Assembly (NCBI GenBank): GCA_023269545.1
Contig: JAHFTB010000009.1
Location: forward strand, 32,685-96,684
From: Verrucomicrobiota bacterium
GTDB taxonomy: Bacteria; Verrucomicrobiota; Verrucomicrobiia; Chthoniobacterales; Xiphinematobacteraceae
Direction: 5' to 3'
DNA length: 64,000 bases
A program made the position numbers and the translations under genes. The stretch's first letter is position 1. Each line of letters starts with the position of its first letter. The notes beneath the pieces were generated by a model that had not been told where the DNA came from, made no database searches, and was given only the letters and a program-made list of their open reading frames with translations. Of this stretch, positions 45,746-55,397 are shown piece by piece.

Positions 45746-45758
45746 GTGAACTCACTCA
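45743..45758. promoter_or_regulatory. Operator-like inverted repeat before lhgO
   Basis: TGAGTGA, two bases, TCACTCA: a perfect 7-bp inverted repeat 37 bp upstream of the lhgO start. It is a possible site for a dimeric repressor; no regulator gene is adjacent. Confidence 0.35.
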
Positions 45759-45795
45759 TCCCTGATGACATATTAAGCAATCAATAGACTCTCGT

Positions 45796-46980
45796 ATGCG
45801 AATAGGAGTTATTGGTGCCGGTATCGTGGGTCTTGCAACCGCCAGAGAGATTCTCCGACGACATCAAGAATTTTCTCTGACCATTTTTGATAAGGAATCT
45901 GGTCCAGGTCAGCATCAAAGCACTCACAATAGCGGAGTTCTCCACGCCGGAGTCTATTATAAACCGGGATCTCTGAAGGCGCAGCTGTCAGTAAAAGGCA
46001 TTCGACGCATGACTTCTTTCTGCCGTGAAAAGCAGATTGCACATGAGGTCTGCGGAAAAATCATTGTTGCTACTAACGAGGCGGAAGTGCAGCGATTGCG
46101 TGAATTGAAAGAGAGGGGAATCCGGAACGGTCTTACTGGGTTACGCTGGCTGAATGCGGGAGAATTGCACGAGCTTGAGCCGCATGCAGCGGGCCTTGCG
46201 GGATTGCACGTTCCTGAAGAAGGTATTGTCGATTATAAAGCCGTATGTTGTTGTCTGTTGGAAGATGTGTGCTCAGCTGGCGGGAAATTTATGAACCGCG
46301 CCAAAGTCCTCGGAATGACCCGTCGGGGAAACGAATGGCGTGTGTCTACCACTGCAGGTATCCACGCTATGGATTATATTGTGAACTGCGCCGGTCTCTT
46401 TTGTGATTTGATTGCGGAATTAGCGGGCGTTCCTCGCGAGATGAAAATTGTGCCCTTTCGCGGTGAATACTATCAACTGACCCCAAAAGCACAAAATCTT
46501 GTGCGTAACCTCATCTATCCCGTACCGGATCCCTCTTTTCCCTTTTTGGGAGTTCACTTCACACGTTTGATTCATGGAGGTGTGGAAGCGGGCCCTAATG
46601 CCGTTCTTGCTTTTGCTCGCGAAGGATATTCCAAATCAACTATTTCATTGCGAGATATGATGGACTCGCTTTTGTTTCCGGGACTCTGGAAATTTCTCCT
46701 CCGCTATCCCTCCATGTGTTGGGAAGAAATGATACGATCGTTTAATAAGCAACTATTTGCTCAAGCACTCCGGAAGCTGGTGCCTGAAATTAGCGAAAAT
46801 GACTTGGTACCGGGTAGCGCGGGAGTCCGAGCTCAAGCTATGCTTGGCAATGGTACCCTCGTACAAGATTTCTGGTTGGTACAAAGACCGGGGGCAATGC
46901 ATGTATTAAATGCTCCGAGTCCTGCCGCCACAGCTTCATTAGCCATCGCGGAATACGTAGTGAACCGGATGACATTATAG
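45796..46980 (+). CDS. lhgO: L-2-hydroxyglutarate oxidase
   Basis: FAD enzyme of the DAO family oxidising L-2-hydroxyglutarate to 2-oxoglutarate, usually membrane-associated and feeding electrons to quinones. The dinucleotide motif IGAGIVGLATAREIL is at the N-terminus; QHQSTHNSGVLHAGVYYKPGSLKA near residue 40 is characteristic of LhgO. The C-terminus has GSAGVRAQAMLGNG and NAPSPAATASLAIAEYV. 394 aa, normal. Its product enters the sucAB reaction encoded 43 kb away, though no regulatory link is seen. Confidence 0.94.
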   Translation: MRIGVIGAGIVGLATAREILRRHQEFSLTIFDKESGPGQHQSTHNSGVLHAGVYYKPGSLKAQLSVKGIRRMTSFCREKQIAHEVCGKIIVATNEAEVQRLRELKERGIRNGLTGLRWLNAGELHELEPHAAGLAGLHVPEEGIVDYKAVCCCLLEDVCSAGGKFMNRAKVLGMTRRGNEWRVSTTAGIHAMDYIVNCAGLFCDLIAELAGVPREMKIVPFRGEYYQLTPKAQNLVRNLIYPVPDPSFPFLGVHFTRLIHGGVEAGPNAVLAFAREGYSKSTISLRDMMDSLLFPGLWKFLLRYPSMCWEEMIRSFNKQLFAQALRKLVPEISENDLVPGSAGVRAQAMLGNGTLVQDFWLVQRPGAMHVLNAPSPAATASLAIAEYVVNRMTL

Positions 46981-47114
46981 CATGCTGTTTTTTGATAGGC
47001 GAACCTCTTCCTCCCCATTTGTATAGCCGATTGCAGTGTCAAATTTTGGCTGGGATATCCACCATTTTCCCGGAAGAACCCTTTTTTATCTGTGCGATTT
47101 TAGGGGGCAGGTCC

Positions 47115-48167
47115 TCATCGATACTCTCCCGCAAATTTTTCCACTTTATCCACATTCTCTTTGGTGACAAATCCTGGACCTGAGCTGATACCGTCTTTGT
47201 CGTATATGGGTTTGAGGCCATACTTTTTCAATCGTTGCTGGAAGGCTGTATGAGATTTTAGTTTTTCCTGGATCTGGCTGATGTGGGTCATCTTATCTTG
47301 TTTCATGATAGCTAGCACAGCCACTGGAATATAACCCTGTAAATAGGGCTGTTGATCGATAGCAAAATTTACTATCCCGTCTTTGATTCCTTTGATTACC
47401 TCGGGAGTGAGGTCGAATGTAGCAAAGTAAATTTTTCCGGATAAGCCCATTTTCCGGAGTGCCACCAAGGTGCCCTGAGCCGAATTAGGACCAAGAGCCA
47501 GGATGGCCTGAGTCTTTGGATGGGCTCGGAGGTAGCCACTCACCTTAGTTTCAATCGTACTGGGATCATCCCCAGAGTCTAATGTGGATTTTCGAAAGTC
47601 TGCACCAATGGCTTCAGCAAAACCGCGGCTCCGTTCAAAAGAGGAGGGATTGGTTGCGTAGTGATTGACGCAGAGGTAAGAGGTGATACCGGCTGCTTTT
47701 GCCCGCTCCCCAGCCATCTTTCCCGCTCCATATTCAGGTTGGCCAACATGCATAATAGCGCCGAGGGCTCGGCTTTGTTCAGGCGTTCCGGAATTGATGG
47801 TTACAATGGGAATGCCTTTGGCTCGGACTGCCTGAAGAGGTTCCTTGAGGACCGAATAGTCGGCTATGGAAATAATGAGGCCGTCGTAGTTACGTGCGGC
47901 AGCTTGCTCGACGAGGCGGGCCATGTCGGCGATGTCTCCATTGGGAGGATTACGATAGTCCACAGCGATATGGAAATCCTTCGCAGCATCCGTCATTCCA
48001 TTCTTTACGGTATTCCACCAAAGATCCGAATCAGGCGCGTGGCTGATGAGGACGAATCTTGGTTGATTAGTATGATGACAGCCCATCATAGCACCGCATA
48101 ATACAAACACTGTTGCTAATGGGATGGCCTTACGAATGAGAATGGAAAGAAATGATGAAATTTTCAT
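47115..48167 (-). CDS. Sugar ABC transporter substrate-binding lipoprotein (probable inositol)
   Basis: Periplasmic-binding protein of the ribose/inositol type (Peripla_BP_4). The N-terminal signal ends in CGAMMGCHH, a lipobox with the lipidated Cys near residue 29. The mature part starts RFVLISHAPDSDLWWNTVKNGM and has the two-lobe pattern (YDGLIISIADYSVLKEPLQAVRAKGIPIVTINSG). 350 aa. It is the last gene of the minus-strand iol unit, 29 bp after iolA, while the permease and ATPase are at the front; the location implies myo-inositol or an isomer as ligand. Binding-protein genes usually come next to the permease, so the order is unusual. Confidence 0.88.
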   Translation of the reverse strand: MKISSFLSILIRKAIPLATVFVLCGAMMGCHHTNQPRFVLISHAPDSDLWWNTVKNGMTDAAKDFHIAVDYRNPPNGDIADMARLVEQAAARNYDGLIISIADYSVLKEPLQAVRAKGIPIVTINSGTPEQSRALGAIMHVGQPEYGAGKMAGERAKAAGITSYLCVNHYATNPSSFERSRGFAEAIGADFRKSTLDSGDDPSTIETKVSGYLRAHPKTQAILALGPNSAQGTLVALRKMGLSGKIYFATFDLTPEVIKGIKDGIVNFAIDQQPYLQGYIPVAVLAIMKQDKMTHISQIQEKLKSHTAFQQRLKKYGLKPIYDKDGISSGPGFVTKENVDKVEKFAGEYR

Positions 48168-48196
48168 ACCTTAAAAAATTTGGGAATTTTAAATTT

Positions 48197-49744
48197 CTAA
48201 TTAGTGGGCATCGAAAATTGGGCGGAGGAATCTGCGATCCAGCGTTGCATAATGCTCTTATAACGAGTGTAAAATCGAATGCCTTCCAAGCCATAGATGT
48301 GCTGGCTACCAAAAAGAGAGCGCTTCCAACCACCGAAGGAATGCCATGCCATGGGAACAGGGATCGGTACGTTGATTCCAACCATGCCGACATGGATACG
48401 CATCGTGAACTCACGAGCTACGCCTCCGCTCTTTGTGTAGCAAGAGGCCCCATTGCCAAATTCATGCGCATTAATTAATGTGACCGCGCTATCAAAATCG
48501 GGGACTCGTACCACACAGAGTACCGGACCAAAAATTTCTTCCTTATAAATGCGCATATCGGGTGTGACCTGATCGAAAAGTGTACCGCCAAGAAAAAAAC
48601 CTTTTTCAAAGCCGGGAACACTGTAATTTCGTCCATCAGCAATTAATACAGCGCCAGATTTGATGCCGTCCTCAATGTAAGATTCGATGCGTTGCTTGTG
48701 ACTTGCTGTGACCACAGGTCCCATCTCAGAATCAGCATCCATACCATTCCCGATTTTGAGTGCTCGGATACGAGGTATCAGCTTTTCGATGAGCGCATCG
48801 CCTGTGTTGCCGACCGCAACCGCAACGGAGATGGACATACAGCGTTCTCCAGCTGAGCCATAGGCGGCTCCCATCAGTGCTTCGGCAACTACCTCGAGAT
48901 CTGCATCGGGCATTACGACCAGATGGTTTTTAGCGCCTCCAAGAGCTTGGACACGCTTGCCTCGACTGGTTGCTGCTTTGTAAATAGTTTCTGCAACCGG
49001 TGTGGAACCCACAAATGACAAAGCGACGACCTCAGGATGTGCAATCAAGGCTTCGACTACTGTCTTATCTCCTTGAATCACGTTAAATACTCCATCGGGA
49101 AGTCCCGATTCTTTGAGTAGCTCAGCAATTCGGAGGGAAGCGGAGGGATCACGTTCCGCAGGTTTTAACACAAAAGTATTTCCGCAAGCGATCGCCAAAG
49201 GAGCCATCCATAAAGGAACCATCACCGGGAAATTAAAAGGTGTGATGCCGGCGACCACTCCCAACGGCTGCCGTAAACTCCAATGATCAATTCCACCGCC
49301 AATTTGATCTGTATATTCTCCTTTAAGCAGATGCGGAATCCCACAGGCAAATTCGACGACTTCCATACCTCGAAGCACCTCGCCCTTGGCATCGGAAAAT
49401 ACCTTTCCATGTTCCAATGTAATGAATGTGGCTAGCTCATCGTGATGTGTTTCGAGAAGTTGTTTAAACTTGAAAAGCACTCTTGCACGTTTGAGGGGAG
49501 AAAGTGCGGACCACTTAGGAAATGCAGTACGCGCAGCTTCCACTGCCGCATTGACCTCTGCATGGGAAGCAAGAGCAACCTGTGCGATCACTTCTCCTGT
49601 TGCGGGATTAAAAACATCACTGGTTGGATCTCCTCCGGGAACGGATTTTCCGTCGATAAAATGAGCGATATGCCGTGGTATTGAAAGTTTGTTTGTGTTT
49701 TCGGATTCGCAAAATTCGAAGTGAGAATGAGGGTGGGCTTTCAT
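48197..49744 (-). CDS. iolA: Methylmalonate-semialdehyde dehydrogenase (acylating)
   Basis: Last step of inositol breakdown: converts malonate semialdehyde to acetyl-CoA and CO2 with NAD and CoA. Aldehyde dehydrogenase fold with [11 protein letters not shown] near residue 180, [17 protein letters not shown] and the catalytic Cys in [14 protein letters not shown] near residue 315. The end [22 protein letters not shown] is typical of MmsA/IolA. About 515 aa; start [13 protein letters not shown] at 49744 sits 2 bp after the iolB stop. The alternative upstream start would lie inside iolB. Confidence 0.95.
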   Translation of the reverse strand: MKAHPHSHFEFCESENTNKLSIPRHIAHFIDGKSVPGGDPTSDVFNPATGEVIAQVALASHAEVNAAVEAARTAFPKWSALSPLKRARVLFKFKQLLETHHDELATFITLEHGKVFSDAKGEVLRGMEVVEFACGIPHLLKGEYTDQIGGGIDHWSLRQPLGVVAGITPFNFPVMVPLWMAPLAIACGNTFVLKPAERDPSASLRIAELLKESGLPDGVFNVIQGDKTVVEALIAHPEVVALSFVGSTPVAETIYKAATSRGKRVQALGGAKNHLVVMPDADLEVVAEALMGAAYGSAGERCMSISVAVAVGNTGDALIEKLIPRIRALKIGNGMDADSEMGPVVTASHKQRIESYIEDGIKSGAVLIADGRNYSVPGFEKGFFLGGTLFDQVTPDMRIYKEEIFGPVLCVVRVPDFDSAVTLINAHEFGNGASCYTKSGGVAREFTMRIHVGMVGINVPIPVPMAWHSFGGWKRSLFGSQHIYGLEGIRFYTRYKSIMQRWIADSSAQFSMPTN

Positions 49745-49746
49745 AA

Positions 49747-50574
49747 TTAAGCTGGATTGGGTTTGCTTCCGTGAAAAGTGGCGTTGAGCATCCATTCATG
49801 CGAGGGATCGTTATGGAAGTGCCATGTGCGTTTTGGGCCTGCCATCACATTGAGGTAATAGGATTCATAACCATGTGGCACCACAACGGGATGATAGCCG
49901 CGAGGCACTAATACGACGTCATGATCTTCGACGGACAGCGGCACATCTATGTCACGTGAATCTGTATAAATACGTTGAAAAACAAATCCCTGAAAAGGTT
50001 GGATGCGGTGATAATAAATTTCTTCCAGTAAGCTCTCACTCGGAGGATTGTCGATATCGTGTTTGTGTGGCGGATAACTCGAAGAGTGGCCGGAAGGCGT
50101 TTTTACCTCAACAATCAGAAGAGATTCCGCCGGTTCCTCTTGTGGAAGGATGTCGCAGATATACCGTGTGTTAGATCCCTTGCCTCGGATGCTGTGGCGC
50201 ATAGAGTGGGGTGGAATGAGCCGTGGTTTCAAATTTCCTTGTGCGGGAGCAGTGGCTATGGCGACCTCGGCGTTTTGTATTGCGGTAATGGTCGCGGAAT
50301 GTCTTGGAGGGAGATAAAGCGCATAGGGTCCTATGTCTTCAAAAACGCTTTGTCGCTGGCCCACCTCTTTCCATTTCATGGAACCGGATTCTATTTCTAT
50401 GATACCTGCTAAAATCACGAGGCAACATTCTTTTGAAGGGAAAGCAGGCATGGTAAACTTTTGTCCCTGTGTCAGGCGATATGCGGAAAATCCGGTGTAT
50501 TTCCAACTTGCGGATTCCGGAGTGACCGACACAATTTCCAGTCCTTGCTGTTTAGCTTTGACGAGTAAATTCAT
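49747..50574 (-). CDS. iolB: 5-deoxy-glucuronate isomerase
   Basis: Cupin enzyme isomerising 5-deoxy-D-glucuronate to 5-dehydro-2-deoxy-D-gluconate. KaiB-like start is absent; instead it shows the IolB pattern: [13 protein letters not shown] near residue 30, [29 protein letters not shown] (metal-binding His and Glu, near residue 165) and [26 protein letters not shown] near the end. 275 aa, normal. Two bp separate it from both iolE upstream and iolA downstream. Confidence 0.95.
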   Translation of the reverse strand: MNLLVKAKQQGLEIVSVTPESASWKYTGFSAYRLTQGQKFTMPAFPSKECCLVILAGIIEIESGSMKWKEVGQRQSVFEDIGPYALYLPPRHSATITAIQNAEVAIATAPAQGNLKPRLIPPHSMRHSIRGKGSNTRYICDILPQEEPAESLLIVEVKTPSGHSSSYPPHKHDIDNPPSESLLEEIYYHRIQPFQGFVFQRIYTDSRDIDVPLSVEDHDVVLVPRGYHPVVVPHGYESYYLNVMAGPKRTWHFHNDPSHEWMLNATFHGSKPNPA

Positions 50575-50576
50575 AG

Positions 50577-51482
50577 CTATCTTTCAGCAAAGTGGTTTAA
50601 TAATCCGCGCAGAGTTTGATAGCCCTTTTTGGCATAAACAGAACTGGGAGCCACAATGGGATCCTGCTCGGCTTCAACGACTATCCAGCCTTGGTAGCCT
50701 TTCGCTTGCAGGCGCTCAATGAGTGGAGAAAAATTGATTGCTCCATCGCTCGGTACTGTAAACACACCATTCAAGACAGATTCCAGAAAGCTCCAGCTCC
50801 GATTTTGTGCAATTTGCATAATTTCCGACCGCACATCTTTGAAATGTACGTGGCAAATCCGGTCGAGGTGCTTCTCCAGAAATTTTTCAGCAGTGCCACC
50901 GGCAAAGGTAATGTGTCCACTATCGAAGAGGAGGCCCACTTCTTCGCCTGTGAGTTCCATCAGCTGATCAACGTCTGCAGGCGATTGAACGTATGCACCC
51001 ATATGGTGATGATAAGCCAACCGGATGCCATACTGCCGGAGAGTGTATTGAGCAAAAGTGGTTAAGCGTTTCGCATAAGCGCACCATGCGCTATCGGTAC
51101 GAAAACGAGGTCGCTTGTAAAGCGGCACCCACAAGCCTTGAATCGAACCGGCGACCTCGCCATATACCAGAATTTTGACGCTATTTTGCGCGAGGAGATC
51201 GAGATGGGATGCTGCGCTCAGAATTTCTTTCTCCACCGTATGCTGGGCGAGACGTCCTGAATACCAGCCTGAGACAAGTTCCACGCCGTATGGTTGGAGT
51301 AATTTTTGTATCGCTTCACCGGTAGAAGGGAATTTGCTGTTCATTTCAAATCCCTCGTAACCGATCGCGCTGCCCTCTTCGAGAGCGGTAGCCAATGATG
51401 TGGCGGCACCGAGAGAAGGGAGGTCGTCGTTGCTCCAAGAAATGGGATTGATTCCTAATTTGACGCAAAATTCAGGGTTCAT
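50577..51482 (-). CDS. iolE: Inosose (2-keto-myo-inositol) dehydratase
   Basis: TIM-barrel enzyme of the xylose-isomerase-like superfamily dehydrating 2-keto-myo-inositol. The N-terminus LGINPISWSNDDLPSLG is the IolE signature, followed by YEGFEMNSKFP, YHHHMGAYVQSPADVDQLM and LLFDSGHITFAGG near residue 190 and HFKDVR near 220. 301 aa, normal. Its start overlaps the iolD stop by 4 bp. Confidence 0.95.
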   Translation of the reverse strand: MNPEFCVKLGINPISWSNDDLPSLGAATSLATALEEGSAIGYEGFEMNSKFPSTGEAIQKLLQPYGVELVSGWYSGRLAQHTVEKEILSAASHLDLLAQNSVKILVYGEVAGSIQGLWVPLYKRPRFRTDSAWCAYAKRLTTFAQYTLRQYGIRLAYHHHMGAYVQSPADVDQLMELTGEEVGLLFDSGHITFAGGTAEKFLEKHLDRICHVHFKDVRSEIMQIAQNRSWSFLESVLNGVFTVPSDGAINFSPLIERLQAKGYQGWIVVEAEQDPIVAPSSVYAKKGYQTLRGLLNHFAER

Positions 51483-53368
51483 GTGCGTTTTTGTTTCTGT
51501 TTGCCTTGTTCATAGGCCATACGAGCTTGGCGTACGGTGGCACTGGGAGACTCTTCGGGGACGGCGACTTCCCACCACCAGCCACCTTCGGAAGTGGTGC
51601 GGGTGGGACTGGTGTGCATACTGATCACATAGGTTCGCGGAGCCTCCCGAGCTTGCTTCATGGCTTCTTTAAATTCTTCGATGTTTTTCACATGCTCTGA
51701 AAGTGCACCTAATGAAGCGGCATTAGCTGCAAAATCGATGGGAATCATACCTTCCGATCCCTGGAGACAATCCGTCAATAGATTGTTGAAAGGCTGGCCC
51801 CCACAATGCTGCTGAAGACGGTTAATGCACCCAAATCCTTGGTTATCTAATACCACGATGATTAATTTTTTTCCCAACATCACCGAAGTGGCGATCTCGC
51901 TGCAAAGCATCAGGTAGCTACCATCTCCCACCATTACGATGACTTCTTTGTCGGGTCGTGCCATTTTGACGCCTAATCCGCCGGCGATTTCATAACCCAT
52001 ACAAGAATAGCCATATTCCATGTGATAACCTCCTGGAAATTCTGTTCGCCAAAGTTTATGGAGTTCCCCTGGCAATGTTCCGGCAGCTCCGACTACAATA
52101 TCATTCTTTGTGGAGTGAGGGCTTTCCTGTATGACTCCAATGACCTCTCCCTCATAGGGCAATTCCTCTTTGTCCAAAATCCGACGTTGGGTAATGCGGT
52201 TGATAGTTTCGCGCCATGCGGTGGCTTCTTTTTCTGCAAGCTCTTTCCAACTGCTTTCCGCATGCCATGGAGAAAGATTTTCCGCGAGGGCGTCGAGTCC
52301 CAAACGAGCGTCTGCTTGCAAAGGAAGTCCGCATACCTTGGTGGCGTCGAATAGGTTGACGTTGAGGGACACCAAGCGAGCCTGTGGGAAGAGCGTATGC
52401 GAGCCGGTCGTGAAGTCCTGTAATCGTGTGCCGATGGCAAGAATCAAATCTGCCTCGGAAGCCATGGCGTTTGCGGCTGAAGAGCCGGTGACTCCCACTG
52501 CACCAAGCTGTAAAGGATGATTCCATGGGAGAGCGCTTTTTCCTGCCTGTGTTTCACAAACGGGGACCCCATGCTTTTCTGCAAATTTTTGCAGTGCGTC
52601 ACAGGCTCCACTGCTATATAGCACCCCTCCGCCGGAAATGATCAGCGGTCGTTTGGAATTCGAGATAGCACGAACCGCTTCGACGATATCGGATGTAGAG
52701 GGAGGAAGCGCTCGAAACGTGATGGGAGAGGTTTTAAAAAAGTCTATCGGATAATCGAATGCCATTGTCTGTACATCCTGAGGCATTGCCAGCGTGACTG
52801 GTCCGCACTGCGCGGGATCAGTGAGTATGGCTACCGCTCGCGGCAGTGCGCTCAGAAGTTGCGCTGGATGAACGATTCTCTCGAAGTAACGAGAAACGGG
52901 ACGCAAGCAGTCATTGGCGGAAATCGTACCATTTTGAAAGTCTTCCACTTGTTGCAAGACTGGTGCCGGATCTCCGGATGTAAAGATATCGCCTGGCAAA
53001 AAGAGTATGGGGAGTCGGTTGACATGCGCAAGAGCAGCGGCGGTAACCAGGTTTGTGGCACCGGGTCCAATCGACGTGGTGCAGGCCATCATCCGCCGAC
53101 GGAAGTGTGTCTTAGCATAGGCGATTGCCGTATGTGCCATAGCTTGTTCGTTGTGGGCACGATAGGTAGGAAATTGCTCGCGATATTGGTAAAGAGCCTC
53201 TCCCAAGCCGGCGACATTGCCATGACCAAAAATGGCGAACATTCCTCCAAAAAGAGGAGCGCTTCCAGTTGCCTCTTGCACATGAAGACTAGCGAGATAG
53301 CGAACCACGGCTTGTGCGACGGTGCATCGAATCCGTGGAATAGGGGGAATGGGGGTTCGGCTGATCAT
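51479..53368 (-). CDS. iolD: 3D-(3,5/4)-trihydroxycyclohexane-1,2-dione hydrolase
   Basis: Thiamine-diphosphate enzyme opening the ring of the trihydroxycyclohexanedione to 5-deoxy-glucuronate. Typical ThDP layout: N-terminal PYR domain with GHGNVAGLGEALYQY and the Glu-containing HNEQAMAHTAIAYAK, central domain with ISGGGVLYSSGA, and C-terminal PP domain with EYGYSCMGYEIAGGLGVKMA and MVGDGSYLML (GDGS...N). 629 aa from the ATG at 53368; an upstream extension to 53407 is hydrophobic and unlikely. It overlaps iolE by 4 bp. Confidence 0.95.
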   Translation of the reverse strand: MISRTPIPPIPRIRCTVAQAVVRYLASLHVQEATGSAPLFGGMFAIFGHGNVAGLGEALYQYREQFPTYRAHNEQAMAHTAIAYAKTHFRRRMMACTTSIGPGATNLVTAAALAHVNRLPILFLPGDIFTSGDPAPVLQQVEDFQNGTISANDCLRPVSRYFERIVHPAQLLSALPRAVAILTDPAQCGPVTLAMPQDVQTMAFDYPIDFFKTSPITFRALPPSTSDIVEAVRAISNSKRPLIISGGGVLYSSGACDALQKFAEKHGVPVCETQAGKSALPWNHPLQLGAVGVTGSSAANAMASEADLILAIGTRLQDFTTGSHTLFPQARLVSLNVNLFDATKVCGLPLQADARLGLDALAENLSPWHAESSWKELAEKEATAWRETINRITQRRILDKEELPYEGEVIGVIQESPHSTKNDIVVGAAGTLPGELHKLWRTEFPGGYHMEYGYSCMGYEIAGGLGVKMARPDKEVIVMVGDGSYLMLCSEIATSVMLGKKLIIVVLDNQGFGCINRLQQHCGGQPFNNLLTDCLQGSEGMIPIDFAANAASLGALSEHVKNIEEFKEAMKQAREAPRTYVISMHTSPTRTTSEGGWWWEVAVPEESPSATVRQARMAYEQGKQKQKRT

Positions 53369-53432
53369 GATAATAATAGGTAAGATGAAAATCCCTGCAT
53401 GTTGCACACCTGCCTGGGAACCGGACTTTCTT

Positions 53433-55391
53433 CTATGAGTTCGTGGTGGATAATTTTCTGGCGTGGCGCCAAAGGGTGATGAGCGTCTCGAAATTTTTCT
53501 TTATTTGATCGATGAGAGTGCGGTCATCAATTTGCTCGGATAACCAAGCTAAACTGGGAGCTTCAAAAATGGTTCGCCCCACGGCAAATCCTTTACAAGT
53601 AGAAGAACTACGCGTTGCACGAAATCCTTTGGCTAAAGAATCCATGGAGGCATTCAATCCCAGCAACATCACTCCTCGGCAATGGATATCTCGTTCGGTG
53701 ATCAATTGGTCGATAGCAGGCCAAGTCTCCTCCGGAAGGGATTCCAATTTCCACCATTCAGGAAAAATACCCAGATTGTAGAAACGTGTGAGACAACGAA
53801 GAATAGTATCCTCAGCAGAGGGAAGATCCTTCGGAGGAATCAGTTCGATCATCAGCTCATGCCCACTTGCTTGAACCGAATCATAGAGCGCACGCATTTG
53901 TGCCTCTTGTTCCAACCGATGTTCGATAGGTTGATCCGGATGATAAAATACCAGACATTTTACTATATGTTCATTGGGCCAGGAAATCAGTGTGGTGCCA
54001 ATGGAACGGCCTCCTTCAAATACTAAGGGATTGGAACCTGGCAGTTCTACGGGGCGGCCGATCCACCAGCCTCTGCCTGTGGCAGCATTCAGTGCATCTT
54101 GTCCATAACAACTATCGCATAAAATGCCAATGTGCCCCTTGCAATGAGGGGTTTGCTCGACTTCAGTGACTGCTTGGACGAGCAAGTTTTTCAAGATGGG
54201 GAGCCGAGTTTCCGAAGCGCCCGCTTTCTGGGCGAGTTCGAAATATTGGTTGCGATGGTCGAAGGCAAAAACAAATAATTCGTCCCAAACGGGACGTGGA
54301 ACTGTTACTCGATGCAGGCGGACCAAAGTGGGGTCGAGATCGGGTCGCCTCATCCGTTCAGGCTCATTCTTGGCGATTGTAAGGAAATAATCCAATTCCG
54401 CTGGTGTGGGCATGGCGGGTGCGCAAGCATGGCGGGATACTACGAACGCCCCACAAGCATTCGCGTGCTCGGCGCAAATGTCGTAGGAATGTCCCCGAAC
54501 CCAGCCGCTGAGAAATCCCGCCATAAAAGCGTCCCCAGCCCCCAGGACGTTCAGCACCTCCACAGGCGTCCCTCTAAAGGTTGGGATGGCATCGATGGTT
54601 TCGGGCATGGCTCCTTCCAAAATGGAACAGCCCAATTCCCCTCGTTTGATGACGAGGGTGGCGTGCGCCTTTTCCCGCACTGCCTTCAGGGCTAATAGGA
54701 GGTTTGAGGATCCTCCCGCGATACAAAACTCTTCCTCCGTACCCACGATCAAATCAAACAGCGGAAGGATTTCTTGCAGATGACGCGTGACATTTTCATT
54801 GGAAATGTAGCGAGTTTCTCCGTCGGCTTTGCCTACGAGTCCCCACAGGACGGGACGATAGTCGATATCCAATATGGTTCGCACATGATTGAGACGGGCA
54901 AATTCCACTGCTTGCAAACTGACGCGATGTACCTGTGCGGTGGAAAAATGTGTGCCTGTAATTAATAAAGTACGGCTCGAAGCAATGAAATCTTCATTGA
55001 AATCGGTGAGGTGGATAGCCATGTCGGCACAATGATCCCGATAAAACACTAAAGGAAACGTCTCCCGATCTTTCAGGCCAAGAAGTACCAGAGCCGTGAG
55101 ATGTTCATGGTCAATGGTCACATGGCTGGTATCACATCCTTCACGCCGCAGAGATTCCGTAAGGAAGCGTCCCATATGGTCATCCCCTACGCGTGTCAGC
55201 ATCGCAGATTTTAATCCCAATCGTGCACAACCGAAGGCGATATTAGCTGAAGATCCCCCTAAATACTTAGCAAAGCTGGTAACATCTTCGAGTCGCGCTC
55301 CCACTTGTTGAGCATAGAGATCCACTGCAAGGCGGCCGAGACAAATGACATCAAATTTACGATTCGATACGAAGATATGGGAATTTTTCAT
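53433..55391 (-). CDS. iolC: Bifunctional IolC kinase with C-terminal DUF2090 (probable aldolase) domain
   Basis: Residues about 10-325 are a PfkB-family sugar kinase, 5-dehydro-2-deoxygluconokinase: FDVICLGRLAVDLYAQQVGARLEDV, YLGGSSANIAFGCARLGLKSA and the ATP-site GDAFMAGFLSGW (catalytic Asp). Residues about 345-650 are a DUF2090 domain (WDELFVFAFDHRNQYFELA ... RGVMLLGLNA), a TIM-barrel aldolase-like module often fused to IolC. It can supply the 5-dehydro-2-deoxyphosphogluconate aldolase step (IolJ), for which no separate gene is present. 652 aa. First catabolic gene after the ABC ATPase (6-bp gap). Confidence 0.94.
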   Translation of the reverse strand: MKNSHIFVSNRKFDVICLGRLAVDLYAQQVGARLEDVTSFAKYLGGSSANIAFGCARLGLKSAMLTRVGDDHMGRFLTESLRREGCDTSHVTIDHEHLTALVLLGLKDRETFPLVFYRDHCADMAIHLTDFNEDFIASSRTLLITGTHFSTAQVHRVSLQAVEFARLNHVRTILDIDYRPVLWGLVGKADGETRYISNENVTRHLQEILPLFDLIVGTEEEFCIAGGSSNLLLALKAVREKAHATLVIKRGELGCSILEGAMPETIDAIPTFRGTPVEVLNVLGAGDAFMAGFLSGWVRGHSYDICAEHANACGAFVVSRHACAPAMPTPAELDYFLTIAKNEPERMRRPDLDPTLVRLHRVTVPRPVWDELFVFAFDHRNQYFELAQKAGASETRLPILKNLLVQAVTEVEQTPHCKGHIGILCDSCYGQDALNAATGRGWWIGRPVELPGSNPLVFEGGRSIGTTLISWPNEHIVKCLVFYHPDQPIEHRLEQEAQMRALYDSVQASGHELMIELIPPKDLPSAEDTILRCLTRFYNLGIFPEWWKLESLPEETWPAIDQLITERDIHCRGVMLLGLNASMDSLAKGFRATRSSSTCKGFAVGRTIFEAPSLAWLSEQIDDRTLIDQIKKNFETLITLWRHARKLSTTNS

Positions 55392-55397
55392 GAAAAT

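Larger units (their letters stand above)
45418..45795. other. Intergenic region upstream of lhgO with short repeats
   Basis: 378 bases without a convincing gene, tRNA or known RNA. The right end carries the 13-bp tandem repeat and the short inverted repeat listed separately. The left part holds a GTAACGAAG direct repeat (GGAAGTAACGAAGG then AAAGTAACGAAGTT). The lhgO promoter must lie here. Confidence 0.55.

Noticed and set aside
45418..45795. Possible small RNA or tRNA gene in the long gap before lhgO
   Set aside because: No cloverleaf, T-loop (GGTTCGAATC-type) sequence or known RNA pattern was found; only short repeats are visible.
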